A stretch of 64,000 nt of DNA from NCBI RefSeq assembly GCF_021347895.1, contig NC_067129.1, positions 28,681,690 to 28,745,689 on the forward strand, written 5' to 3'. This document shows, in pieces, positions 21,955 to 32,374 of this stretch. The DNA comes from Acanthochromis polyacanthus. Its lineage: Eukaryota > Chordata > Actinopteri > Pomacentridae. The notes under the pieces are model-generated. The model searched no databases and was not told the origin of the DNA. It worked only from the letters and a program-made list of their open reading frames with translations. Both the position numbers and the translations under genes were made by a program. Positions within the stretch are counted from its first letter, which is position 1. Each line of letters begins with the position of its first letter.

Positions 21955-22020
21955 ACAGACACTCCCAGGAAACTGTTAGCCTAGCTTAGCATAAAGAATG
22001 AAAACAGAAGGAAACTTTGA
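21955..22020. repeat. Isolated minisatellite monomer (TTAGCCTAGCTTAGC type)
   Basis: AGGAAACTGTTAGCCTAGCT followed by TAGCATAAAG and GAAAACAGAAGGAAAC matches the monomer of the array at 31285-31975. It probably marks the left edge of that array before later insertions. Confidence 0.7.
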
Positions 22021-22039
22021 CCCTTGCTTAGCAAAAAAA

Positions 22040-22150
22040 ACATCAAACTCATTTCAATTTAGTTCCATTTTATATAGCAGCAAATACAATTCAGATTTTC
22101 TCAAGATGCTTACAGAATCCAAATTCCTGAACTCCCAGAGCAAGCCCTGA
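22040..22150. repeat. Common teleost repeat fragment (TTTATATAGC...CAGAGCAAGC)
   Basis: The sequence from CATTTTATATAGCAGCAAAT to CTGAACTCCCAGAGCAAGCC matches the dispersed fish repeat also present at 48985-49145. Non-coding. Confidence 0.65.
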
Positions 22151-22152
22151 GA

Positions 22153-23535
22153 CAGGGTCGGCAACCTATGGCTCGCGAGCCAGATGTGGCTCTTTTGATG
22201 ACTGCATCTGGCTCGCAGATAAATCTTAGCTGACATTTCTTAACATGATAATGTAACCCAATAATGTCTCAGCTAAGGAATAAATGACAACGCCACTCTG
22301 GAAAGGCCCAGAGACTGTAAAGAGTTACTAAAACTAAACCTACACAGGTAAGTTCCACAAAGAAAACAGAGACGTGGTTTATAATTCTATGAAGCAGGAA
22401 GGGCCATCCTTCTTGCCAATTTTATTCAAATGATGTGGTTCAGGAGGAAAAAGGAATAAACTTAAGGTCACTTAACTTAAGGCCTCCCTGATTCCACAAT
22501 AATAAGAGGAAGGGGAAGGTGAACAGATCTAAAACATAAAATATGCAGAGGTGTCACCAGCATTTAAAACAAGGGCAGCATACAAAAACAAGGCATGCAA
22601 AAAACTACAGGTAAACCCACTAAAACCAATGGTAACAAAGAAATAAAAACCACACGGCTACCGATCAAATATTAGGGCTAATACCTCTGCATAAGAGTAT
22701 ATATATACACAACAAAAGCTGGAATATACAGCAAACTAAGTTAGATAAAAGAGAACACCTTCCATAAACTCATTGAGTAAAACCTAGCACCAATAAACCA
22801 CACCAAAAAGAATTAAAACACCAGTGACTGCATAACATAAAAACGAAGCAGCAGCGGCAACTGCAAAGACAGAAATATGTTAGTTCCATATTTTTTATAC
22901 ACACTGGTACTGAGCATTTACAAATAATAAAAACAACATTACCTTGGCTGTACAGCACCCACTGACAACACACCAACCCCTGGAGACGATCGGCTTCTGT
23001 AGTTCAGTGCAACAAGAGATGATTCTGATGTCTATCTGATGCCCATACTTAAGCAGAGTGTTTGTCCTTTCCCTGATTAGGAAACACATTACAGGTGTGA
23101 GGCTGCCGGTAAGGCACCGGGAGGTGCCAACGTGTGGAGATAGACACAGCGACCCCCAGTTGTGGGCAGACCCAACCCACCGGTTACAATAAGTAATGAA
23201 TAATTCCACCGCCTCCTTTATCAACTTGCTAGCTAGCTGAGCAAAGTCTTTTGCCAAAGAAGATGGCGAAAAGAAAATAAGATGAGGAATACCGTACATT
23301 TCCAGTCGGAATGAACAGAAGAATTTGCCTTTGTGAAGAGAGCAGGTTCTGTGGTCTGTCTAATATGCAATGATAAAGTTTCATCGATGAACGGTCAAAT
23401 ATAAAGCGACACTTCGACGGATGCCATGCTACATTTGCATCGAAATATCCAGCGGGGGACAGCAGGAAGAAGGCATGCCAGAAGCAACAGTGCAGAGTGC
23501 AAGCTAGTCAGCAGCAATTCTGTGTACGGACTAGA
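22153..23535 (+). mobile_element. hAT-type transposon fragment with BED-finger remnant
   Basis: The left end CAGGGTCGGCAACCTATGGC is a typical hAT terminus. At about 23263-23535, after ATGGCG, a decayed N-terminal zinc-finger BED region of a ZBED/hAT transposase can be read across frame shifts (EEYRTF, then ICNDK, then RHFD with H at the expected place). An early TAA and several indels make it non-functional. The right end was not found. 22240-23250 between the terminus and BED part is otherwise unrecognised. Confidence 0.6.
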
Positions 23536-24040
23536 CAAGGTCACTTTATTTCAGCTAGCTTTGCTGGTTCTTTAGCAATAGTTAGGAACTGAAAGCTATT
23601 CACAGATGCCAAAAATATTCATGCTTGAAGTGTCCAGTGAAATTTTTGATGACTTTTTGGATAAAGACAAGGTAATCAAATGAATAAAAGACATGCCTGT
23701 GTCAGCATAAACTGATCATGATTGTCGTGTTGTGTCAAATAAACAGACCTTTAGTTCTGTTTTATGTTCTGTATTTGCACATATTCCATGTTAGCATTCC
23801 TGCCTTCTGTCTCGTTCACTTCTCGTCTTCAAGCCACATCTTCTTGCTGCTCTCGCACTAACTCAATAACAGTACTATACTACATTTTCCTCCTTTGCTT
23901 AGAACAAAAGCCATCTGCAATATTCTTGAAAGAATCTCAACTTTTTTCCCACTCTAAATATTAAAATATTCCTTTTTTATATAACAGTCAGTGATATTAA
24001 CAAATAATTCACTGAATCAGAACATTTTCTTTCTTACTTT
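23536..24040. other. Unrecognised non-coding sequence
   Basis: Probably further decayed transposon sequence. No motif that I can name. Confidence 0.35.
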
Positions 24041-24049
24041 CTTTTTTTT

Positions 24050-26130
24050 GTCTCTGTAATGGATGGGCTTTCTGATTATACGGTCCTTCTTGGTTGTGTT
24101 GACATCAGAAACCGGTGGGTCAGGCTCAGGTGGTATCTCAACTGCAGATGCGGTCTCAGCCATTGGAACACTTGTTGTGTCCTTGTTTTGAGCGTTGTGG
24201 ACCAGTGGAGGCTCAGGAACATCAGTCAGTTACCACTGGTGTGTGTCGAAGATGTTTAACATTCCTGATCACTTTTGATCCATCCTCTGTGTGATGAAGG
24301 ACAGCTGGAAAGGGCCTGCAAAAAGGCAATTGAGACATTGGCCAATCAGAGGCCACTACACTGCTGCTCTGCAGATTAGAACCTTGTTCGTGTTCATGGA
24401 GGGACCAGAGGAGAGTATTTGCTGGGACTGCACAGACAAATTTGGTGTTGCTTGTCATTTTCTCTGTGTGCGTGCGTTGTACTGGTAGTTGGATATTTTT
24501 TGTGTGTCTTTTTTATTATGATAGTTGTTGTTGCATGTTTATATAATTTCAATATACTTATTGTTTGCTTGACTATTTGTTTCCTGTTATAGAACCACAC
24601 ATAGATGTTCACGTATGATTGCTACTGAATAAAGGGAGAAAAAGGGAACATCTTGTATTGTGTTCTGACCGACGCCCCCTGGCGGCCACAAAATTACTAA
24701 CCAGTGAAGATTTAGACAGTCCCTGAATCTGCAAAACACTCTGAGTTGACCAGTTCAAAGGACTTGTTGGCGGTGTTTCTTAGAAGAACATAGCAAGTAT
24801 CTTTGAATGTAGAATCCAGTTTTCCATTCTCCATACTTGCAATGTAAAAAATGTCTCCAACCTTGAAGTTGTGCTCCTTTGCTCCGCTGTTTTGGTCAGC
24901 ATACTGTATCATTTTGGTTTTGTATTGATGGTTTCTGATATCAGGTGCTTTCTCCATTTCTAGTGGCGTTTCGCCTGCATTCTCCAGATTAGACACTTAG
25001 TACGAATGTCTCATCCAAACATGAGCACGGCTGGCATTTCTCCTGAGTCTCTGTGTGGTGTTGAGCGGTATGCCATTAATATCTTTGGAAGCTCCTCTTT
25101 CCATACCTTTCCTTCACACTTTGTTACTCTGAAGGAATCTGTTGAACCTCTCAATTTTCCAGTTGCTCTTCTGATATATGGTGATGCTGTGATGTGTTTA
25201 ATTTCATATTTCTTGAGATAGTCCTCAAAAAGCTGTCCGACAAACTGCCTACCATTATCAGTGAGAGCCTCTAGGGGATAGCCAAATCTAGCAAATATCT
25301 TAGTCAGTTCTTTAACCACAGTGGTTTAGGAAATGTTCGATATAAATATAGCCTCCGGAAAAGACGTATAGTAGTCAGTCTCAGTTAGTATGTACTGGTT
25401 TTGGATAGGTCCTACCAATCAATACCTATCTTGGTCCATGGTCTCGGTGGTAACTCTAGTGGTTGAAGGGATTGATCTCCATGTAATGGCTGATTAAGCA
25501 CACAGGCGGAGCAGTTTCTTATCAGTCTGTCTTCATCTCGGTCCATGTTGGGCCAGTAGAATTTGCACCTTAGATATTGTTTTGTACGGACCACTGCTTG
25601 GTGAGTCTCGTGTCCAATCCTCAGTGCTTGTTTCACCATTGCCACTAGTAACACTATTCTGTGTCCTGTCAGTACAAGACCATCAAATGTACTCAACTCT
25701 CCAGCACATCGGTTGTAAGGCTGTAATTCCTCTGGAATTGGATTCAGCTATTTTCCTGTGTCCACAACCGACTTCAGTTGTCTCAATGTGTCATCCTCTG
25801 TCCTCAAAGCTCATGGCTTGTACCTCATGCATCGTCACTGACAGCACTCTGTCCACACACGTTCCACATAGTCACCGTACTCTGTCTCTAGCAAAGAAAG
25901 TCATGAGAGTGAATCTGTGACATTGGATTTCCCAACTATGTGTTCGTGGTGGTGACAGCGTAGCTTTCTCTGGCTAAACTTGTAAATTAGGGGTTTGTTG
26001 TCAGTTTGCAGAGTAAACGTGCCTCCCCATGAGTACGTTCTAAAATGTTCCACAGCCTATACAGATCCTAGAGCCTCTCGTTCTATCTGAGAATAACGCC
26101 GTTCTGTTGGGCTCAAATGAACGGCTAACA
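24050..26130 (-). mobile_element. Ty3/Gypsy pol remnant, minus strand
   Basis: From 5' to 3' on the minus strand: the RNase H tail (about 26130-25900, decayed), then the integrase zinc-binding region with the H-H-C-C pattern (25696-25412, ending RPWTKIGIDW), the integrase core (25319-25011, with ALTDNGRQFVGQLFEDYLKK, HITASPY, and MAYRSTPHRDSGEMP), and the C-terminal part (24996-24712, KVGDIFYIA). A further tail at 24290-24050 (GSKVIRNVKHLRHTP) closes pol. Frames are interrupted by shifts and stops. 24300-24700 separates the tail from the rest and may be an insertion. No LTR pair was recognised. Confidence 0.83.
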
Positions 26131-26138
26131 TAGGCTAT

Positions 26139-28322
26139 TTGTCAGGGCCCTCTCCTCACCCCCCTCTCCCACCTGGCATCCCAGAAAGACCCTTTTCCCA
26201 TCTCTCTCCTCCCTGTCTCTCCCTCTGTCTCCTCTCCGCTCCTCTGTCTCTGCTTCCTTTCCCAGTGCGACACCTGAGTGGAGCGCGGACTCACACCTGC
26301 CTCCACTCAGGTAATCAGCCTTCCCCACGGGAGACATCACTCTGATTACACACCAGCAATAAGAACCGGCTCATCCTTCCACTCCTGCCAGATTGTTGAA
26401 TACGACTTACTAGTCAGTTCACTCTCTAGCCGCACAGTTGTTCGTTGAGTTTTTGACGTTGTAACACGCTGTGTCCTTTCTCCTGCCTACACTCTGTTGT
26501 CCGGGATCCCCGTCACCGACTTCCCTTGTCTGCTCCCCCCAGGAACCATTCGGCACCGTGCAAATCCCCCCTTGGACCCCCCAGTCAGCCCGTATCTCTC
26601 TCCTTCCTGAATCCCCCACCTGATCCTCCTCACATCAGCCCAGAACACACAGCAGCACGCCGGCTGCTCTCCACCTCCCGACGCCTCACCCAGAACACCA
26701 CCTGGACGTCAGCCATCCCCTGGCCACCGAACACCTCGGCTCCCGGATCGCCGTGGGTCCAACTCCTAGCCTCCTCCGGCCCCAGCCCCTTACCGGATCG
26801 TCGTTTTCCCCCCACCTGCCGCCGGCCGCCAGGGATCCGTCTCCACCATCGGCCACACTCCGGTCCCTCCTCCCACGGACTGATGGTGACCGCCGATCCC
26901 GGCTCCGGCTCAAGGATGAGCTCGCCCCCAAAGGAGGAGGGCTAGGACATCAAGGAGTTGATTGTCCTGGCGATCCGGCTGGATAACAGGCTCCGCGAGT
27001 GTTGTCGGGAGAAGAGATCCCAGGCCTCCTCGTCCAACTGGCCCCGCCTCCCAATCCAGCCCCGGACCCCCTATCCTGGCACCCAGGAACCCCACCCTAG
27101 AACCAGCCCACCTCGCCCTGCTGTTCCCCAAACCTGGCCGTTGCCTGCCGCCTCCCGTCCAGTCCACGCCGGGGAAGGAACTCATGCAGCTTGGCCGGGC
27201 CCACCTCACCGAGGAAAGAAAAAGCGCCCGCGCGCCAGCGAACCGCCTGTCTATAACTGGTGGTGGAGGAGGGACCTATGCGGCCACACTGCCCGCCCAA
27301 GCTGGAAAAGCCGTGGCTCAACCAGTGGACCAGTGGGGTCCTGTGAGCCGTAGCCATGCTTAACCTCCCGTCCGACTCACCTCCGGGTGACAACCTCTAT
27401 CTTCTGTGGGGAGATCACAGCATTATTCAGTCGCGGCGTGGTTTGACTCAGGAGCGGAGGGCACTTCATCGATGAGTCCCTGGTCCGACAATTACATATC
27501 CCCACCGAATCCATCCAACCACCTCTCTCTGCATTTTCCCTTAATGGCCGCCGTCTAGCTCACATTAAGGTTCAGACCACCCCTGTCACCATCCGCATAT
27601 CTGGCAATCAAGCTGAATCCATCTCCCTCTGTTCCCTCCCGAACCTCCATACTCCCTTGGTCCTTGGATTCCCCTGGCTTAAGCTCCACAACCCCCACAT
27701 CGACCAGGGGAAGATTCTGACCTGGAGCCCCAATTGCCACGCCACCTGCCTAGTTTCAGCCCCCGGTAGTCCTGCGCCTCCAGCCCGTCCTGAACCTCCA
27801 AACCTTTCAGGGGTCCCCTCGGAGTATCATGACCTAGCCCCAGCGTTCAACAAGGACCAGGCCCTCTCCCTTCCCCTCACCGACCATACGACTGCGCCAT
27901 CGAGCTCCAAAAAGATGCCTTTCTGCCTAGTGGAAGGCTTTATAACCTCTCCAAACCAGAACGGATCACGATGGAGGACTACATCAAGGAGTCGTTGGCG
28001 GCTGGGCTTATCCGTCCCTCTACCTCCCCTGTCGGCGCTAGATTTTTTTTCGTGGGGAAAAAGGATGGAGGACTTCTCCTCCTAGATTTCGCCTTTACAC
28101 CACTTCACGGAGCCACCATCTTCACCAAGCTGGAACTGCGTAACACCTACCATCTGGTCCGGATTCGGGAGGGAGATGAGTGGAAGACAGCCTTTAACAC
28201 CCCCCTGGGGTACTTTGAGTACCTCGTGATGCCCTTCGGCCTTACCAACGCCCCGGCTGTCTTCCAGCATCGAGTCAATGATGTGCTCCGCGACTTCCTG
28301 AACCGGTTTGTCTTCCTTTATA
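26139..28322 (+). mobile_element. Ty3/Gypsy retrotransposon fragment, plus strand
   Basis: Begins TGTCAGGGCCCTCTCC, LTR-like (TG start), followed by a C-rich leader. Gag remnants lie at about 26940-27360 (ELMQLGRAHLTEE and a degraded zinc knuckle). The protease region is at about 27455-27720 (FIDESLVRQLHIP, LGFPWLKLHNPHI). RT runs from about 27830 to 28322 ([62 protein letters not shown]). About 25 residues between KKDGG and FTPLHGA are absent, and the sequence stops at FVFLYI, just before the catalytic Asp-Asp pair. It is head-to-head with the minus-strand Gypsy remnant at 24050-26130. Confidence 0.85.
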
Positions 28323-28436
28323 TCCTTAAGACAGTCTTGCAGTCTAGCTAGCTGATTAGTTTAACCACGCCTGACGTACACATCAGCAGAGTTTACTGCA
28401 TTGCTTCAGTATCTGGCTTATCTGGCTGGCTGGGTA
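28323..28436. other. Short non-coding stretch
   Basis: Joins the truncated Gypsy RT to the TATG array. Nothing recognised. Confidence 0.4.
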
Positions 28437-28476
28437 AGTATGTATGTATGTACGTATGTATGTATGTATGTATGTG
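28437..28476. repeat. (TATG)n microsatellite
   Basis: About ten GTAT units with one TACG variant. Confidence 0.93.
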
Positions 28477-28639
28477 GGCTATGTTCCGGTCACATATCTC
28501 TGCAAGTGCTGAAGTCAGAATAATCAAACTGAGGATCGGTCGAAGGTCCCCTGCTCAGGTTGTGGGAGTTAGAGGTCAGCAGATCAAGGTCAAGGTCACA
28601 GGGGGTCACTTAGCACATTTCTTGCATAGTGCATCATTT

Positions 28640-28925
28640 GCATAGGAAGAGCAGGGTTTTCGCCAGTAGAGGGTGTGGTTCTGCCCTCTACTGAGGGCTT
28701 GTCTAGTTTCATCTGGCTTCATAGATAAATACAACTGAGTGTTGTCAGCGTAACAGTGGAAATTAATACAGTGCTTTCTTATAATATTGCCTAAAGGAAC
28801 ATATATAATGTGACAGTATTTGGTCCTAAGACAAACCCTGAGGAACTCCATGATTAACCTTAGTATGCTCAGATGACTCATTGTTTGACATTAACAAACT
28901 GGAACCTGTCTTATAAGTAGGATTA
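28640..28925 (-). mobile_element. L2-like LINE, RT palm part (piece 1)
   Basis: The minus strand reads [20 protein letters not shown] and then [11 protein letters not shown], i.e. the block around the catalytic YADD (here YADN). The upstream RT blocks of what looks like the same element lie at 30250-31080 in the same orientation, so the LINE was split by about 1.3 kb. Confidence 0.78.
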
Positions 28926-29046
28926 ACTACGTCCAGTGGCTGTCCCTTTAATGCCTAATACAGTGTTCTTCGTCATGGATGATTGATGTTCACAACTAAG
29001 GTTCTTCAGTTTTACTTTAAAATCATTCTCTGGATATAAGTCTAAG

Positions 29047-29696
29047 TACACTGCAGTCAATAGAAACTTGAGACCTATTTACTTCAAACATAATTTTTAT
29101 TTTGAAGCCGAACTTAGATTTTTTGTTAGATATTGGCAAACAGAAACAAAAATCTAAAGTTCAAGAATGATTCAAAATAAAGAATTTCACAAAGAAAACG
29201 GCACCTGCCAAACCAAAAGTCACAACAGTCAATTACCGAGTATGGCCTCCATTTGCTTGGATGCAGGCGACAATCCGTCGGCACATGCTTTGGGACCGGG
29301 CTTCTGATTGTGGGTTGGGACAGCCCATACGCCTGGATACATCACTGTAGCTCAAACCGAGCTCCACCATACCCAGTGCCCGGAGACGTTGTTCATGTGA
29401 TAGATGAAGCATGATGCTGTTCACTGGACTAACAATGGTGGCCTTTTTGGGCCTTTATATAGGCCTTCAAAACCCATTCTCACATTGTGCAGATACTCAC
29501 TGATATTGCTTGGTGTGTATTTGTTTCACTTTTGCAAAGTGACCAACCCATGTGCAATGAATCATGACAAAATGACAACTTCATATCTAACTACCAGGCA
29601 CTAGATCATCAGTAAATCCACAATGAACATTACAACCCCTCTACAAGTAGAATTCTGCGTACATTTACCTCAAAGTTCTTATTGACTGTCAGTATA
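29047..29696 (-). mobile_element. Tc1/mariner (IS630-like) internal-deletion derivative
   Basis: The inverted ends CACTGCAGTCAATAGAAACT and the reverse complement of AGTTCTTATTGACTGTCAGT are both next to TA. The minus strand (29424-29233) codes for a fused peptide: the N-terminal helix-turn-helix (LSHEQRLRALGMVELGLSYS, DVSRRMGC) joined directly to the C-terminal end (RRIVACIQANGGHTR) of the same transposase. The catalytic centre is deleted. Confidence 0.85.
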
Positions 29697-30249
29697 TAAT
29701 GTCTACAGCTCCTCACCAATTGTGGCAGAAAAAGGTTCCCGAGTCAATCTTCAGATTCCAAACATTAATGTGTTATTCTTGTGCAGCACAGGTCCAAACA
29801 CTGATGAGATGCCCCGGAGCAGTCTGAAAATCCCTGAGGGACACAGGTCTTTATACTGTATCACTCTGGTGTGTGGAGTTTCCTCACACCCCAGGGCCAT
29901 CCTTCTTTTATGACAAATCTCTTAAAATCCATCACTATTACTTATTTATTCCTTCTTTAGGGTGTCTGAATGCTGGGTACTTTCCAAAAAATTAATGACT
30001 GACAGGCACAATCACCAGGGAGAGATACCTCTCTCCTGGCTATCCGCCCGACCAATCACCACCCTCTGCAACTTTTTTAAAAAAAAAAAAAGTAGCCTTA
30101 AAACTACACCAGGGTGTATTCGAAGACAATGTCAGTGTTAGATCAAAGACAAACGCCCAGGTGTCTCATCCTTTTGCGAAATCACATAACATTAGAGTTT
30201 ACAAACAAGAATTAACCACCACACCTACGCTTGAAACACTCAATCTATA
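29697..30249. other. Unrecognised sequence inside the split LINE
   Basis: No coding features. An A-run lies at 30077-30092. Confidence 0.4.
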
Positions 30250-31080
30250 TTTAATGGCCACCTGTCAAACCTGGCTGCTGGTGCCTGCCCAGTCTGACTT
30301 TTGGCGTCTGCCAAGGACTTGCCTGTGGTTGATACAAACACAGTGGAGTCAAGTATTGCTGTCTGTTCTCATCTGCACATTTCAAGTGTGAGCGGCCTTT
30401 GACACTTCTGTCCTTATACCTGGAGGCTTTATGCTTTATTTGATACAACAGTTCTAGTCGCTGTAACACAAGTTTGTGTTCGATTGTGTCAAATGCTGCA
30501 CTAAGGTCCAACAAACAAGTATAGAGACCAGTCCATTATCTGACGGTATGAGAAGGTCATTATTAACTTTTACCAGAGCTGTTTCTGTGCTATGATGCAC
30601 CCTGAAGCCTGACTGAAACTCTTCAAACAAGCTATTCCTTTTGTAAATGTTCACAGAATTGATTTGCAACTGTTCTCGCCAGAATTTTAGAGAGAAATTG
30701 GAGATTAGATACTGGTCTATAGTCAGCCAAGACATTTGGATCTCGAGCGGACTTTTTAAGTAAAGGTTTGATGACAGCAACCTTAAAAGCCTGTGGTACA
30801 TAGCCTGTTACTAGAGCGAAATTAATCAGATCGAACATTGAGGAATAATTAAGGCAAAGCCTCCATGAACAGTCCAGTTGAGATAGGGTCTAAAAGACAT
30901 GTTGATGGTTTGGATGTAGAAACTGTTGAAATTAGCTCAGAGAGATGTACAAGAATGAAGAAGTCTAAATACCCATCAGGTCTTAAAGCCAACTCTATCA
31001 ATCTGTGACAGCTGTAGGAGGTGCCAGGTATTTTTCTCTCTGATTGCAACAATTTTGTGTGTGAAGAAGCTCATGAGGTG
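30250..31080 (-). mobile_element. L2-like LINE, RT N-terminal part (piece 2)
   Basis: Minus-strand fragments in order: KPSTCLLDPISTGL (31052-30849), NFALVTGYVPQAFKVAVIKP, LLKKSARDPNVLADYRPVSN (30838-30632), FQSGFRVHHSTETALVKVNN, and LDLSAAFDTIEHKLVLQRLE (30514-30251). These are successive RT blocks of one LINE split by frame shifts. Piece 1 at 28640 supplies the next block. Dead copy. Confidence 0.85.
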
Positions 31081-31284
31081 TTACTGCTCAGAGCTAAGGA
31101 ATACAATGTTCAACAGAGCTCTGACTCTGTCAGCCTGGCTACAGAGCTGAAGAGAAACCTGGGGTTGTTCTTGATCTATATTAATGATGAATAATAAATT
31201 GGTCCTGGCATTATGAAGGCCTTTTTTATAAATCATCAGACTATTTTTTTTATGTAAACTTTCTCTAAAGCTAACATCCTATAT

Positions 31285-31975
31285 AACAGGAGAAAACTGT
31301 GAATCCTAAATTAACACAAACTCTGGAAGCATGGCATGTTTTAGCACAAAGACTGGAATCAGGAGGAATCTGTTAGCCTAGCTTTCACGAATAGTGGAAA
31401 CAGAGGAAAACTGTTCGTATAGCTTAGCACAGAGACTGGAAGCAGAGGAAACGTTTAGCCTAGCTTAGCAACAAACTGGGAGCGATGGCAACTATTAGCC
31501 TAGCTCAGCATAACAGGACAACTGGAGGGGCAACATCAGCCCAGGTTTGCATATACAGGAAGCACATTGAATCTACTAGCCGAGCTTAGCACAACAACTG
31601 GAAGTAGAAGGAAACTGTTAGCCTAGCTTTGTCAAAATAGTGGAAACAGTCGGAAATTGTTAGCCTAGCTTAGCACAAAAATTGCAAGCAGTAGAATACT
31701 GTTAGCCTAGCTTAGCACAAGACGGGAAACAGGGTAAAATGTTAGCCCTGCTTAGCACAAGACAGGAAGCAAGGTAACTGTTAGCCTAGCTTAGCATAAA
31801 ATTGCAAGAAGTAGAATACGGTTAGCCTAGCTTAGCTCAAGTCAGGAAACAGGGTAAGCTGTTAGCCTAGCTTAGCACAGTGACTGGAAGCAGGGTAAAC
31901 TGTTAGCCTAGCTTAGCTCAAAGACAGGAAGCAGGATAAACTGTTAGCTTAGCTCCATGAACAGAGGAAACATAA
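31285..31975. repeat. Minisatellite, 40-46-bp monomer with TTAGCCTAGCTTAGC
   Basis: About 14 degenerate tandem copies of a monomer of the form CTGTTAGCCTAGCTTAGCAC followed by AAAGACTGGAAGCAGGGTAAA. Copies towards the right are more uniform. It lies in the intron just upstream of the B30.2 exons. Confidence 0.9.
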
Positions 31976-32176
31976 AAATGAATAAAGGTGAATAATGAGT
32001 GTAAACTGAGCTGGAACGTGACGAGCACAGGACAGGACTTTAGAGATGCTGCATTCAGGTGTCTGTGTCTCCATGTCGGACTGGGTCCTTTATCAGTGGA
32101 ACAGTGTGAGAGCCATGTAACGTCCATGTGTGCTGCTGAAGAGTCTCTGCTGCTCTGACCGTCCTCCTCCTTTCAG

Positions 32177-32223
32177 GGTGACGCCTGCTGGAGTCCGATG
32201 GTTGACACCAGGTCTGAGGAAGT
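32177..32223 (+). CDS. NLRC3-like gene, exon linking LRR to B30.2
   Basis: 47 nt. Encodes VTPAGVRWLTPGLRK, the conserved linker before PRY in this family. Phase 2 in, phase 1 out, donor GTAAGT. It completes a Tyr codon with the next exon, as expected. Confidence 0.87.
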
Positions 32224-32374
32224 GTAAGTGTGTTTTAATGGATTGATGGAAACAAAGCAGCACATTCAAGCATCTTCAAAGTGTCACATCTCTGAGGTCA
32301 TCATCAAAGCTTTAATACTGATCACATGATCCATCAATAACTGCAGCTGTGTTGTGTTTTGTTCTCTCCATCAG

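Noticed and set aside
26419..27393. Several GC-rich frames on the minus strand opposite the Gypsy gag region
   Set aside because: Shadow frames of the plus-strand C-rich gag/leader sequence.
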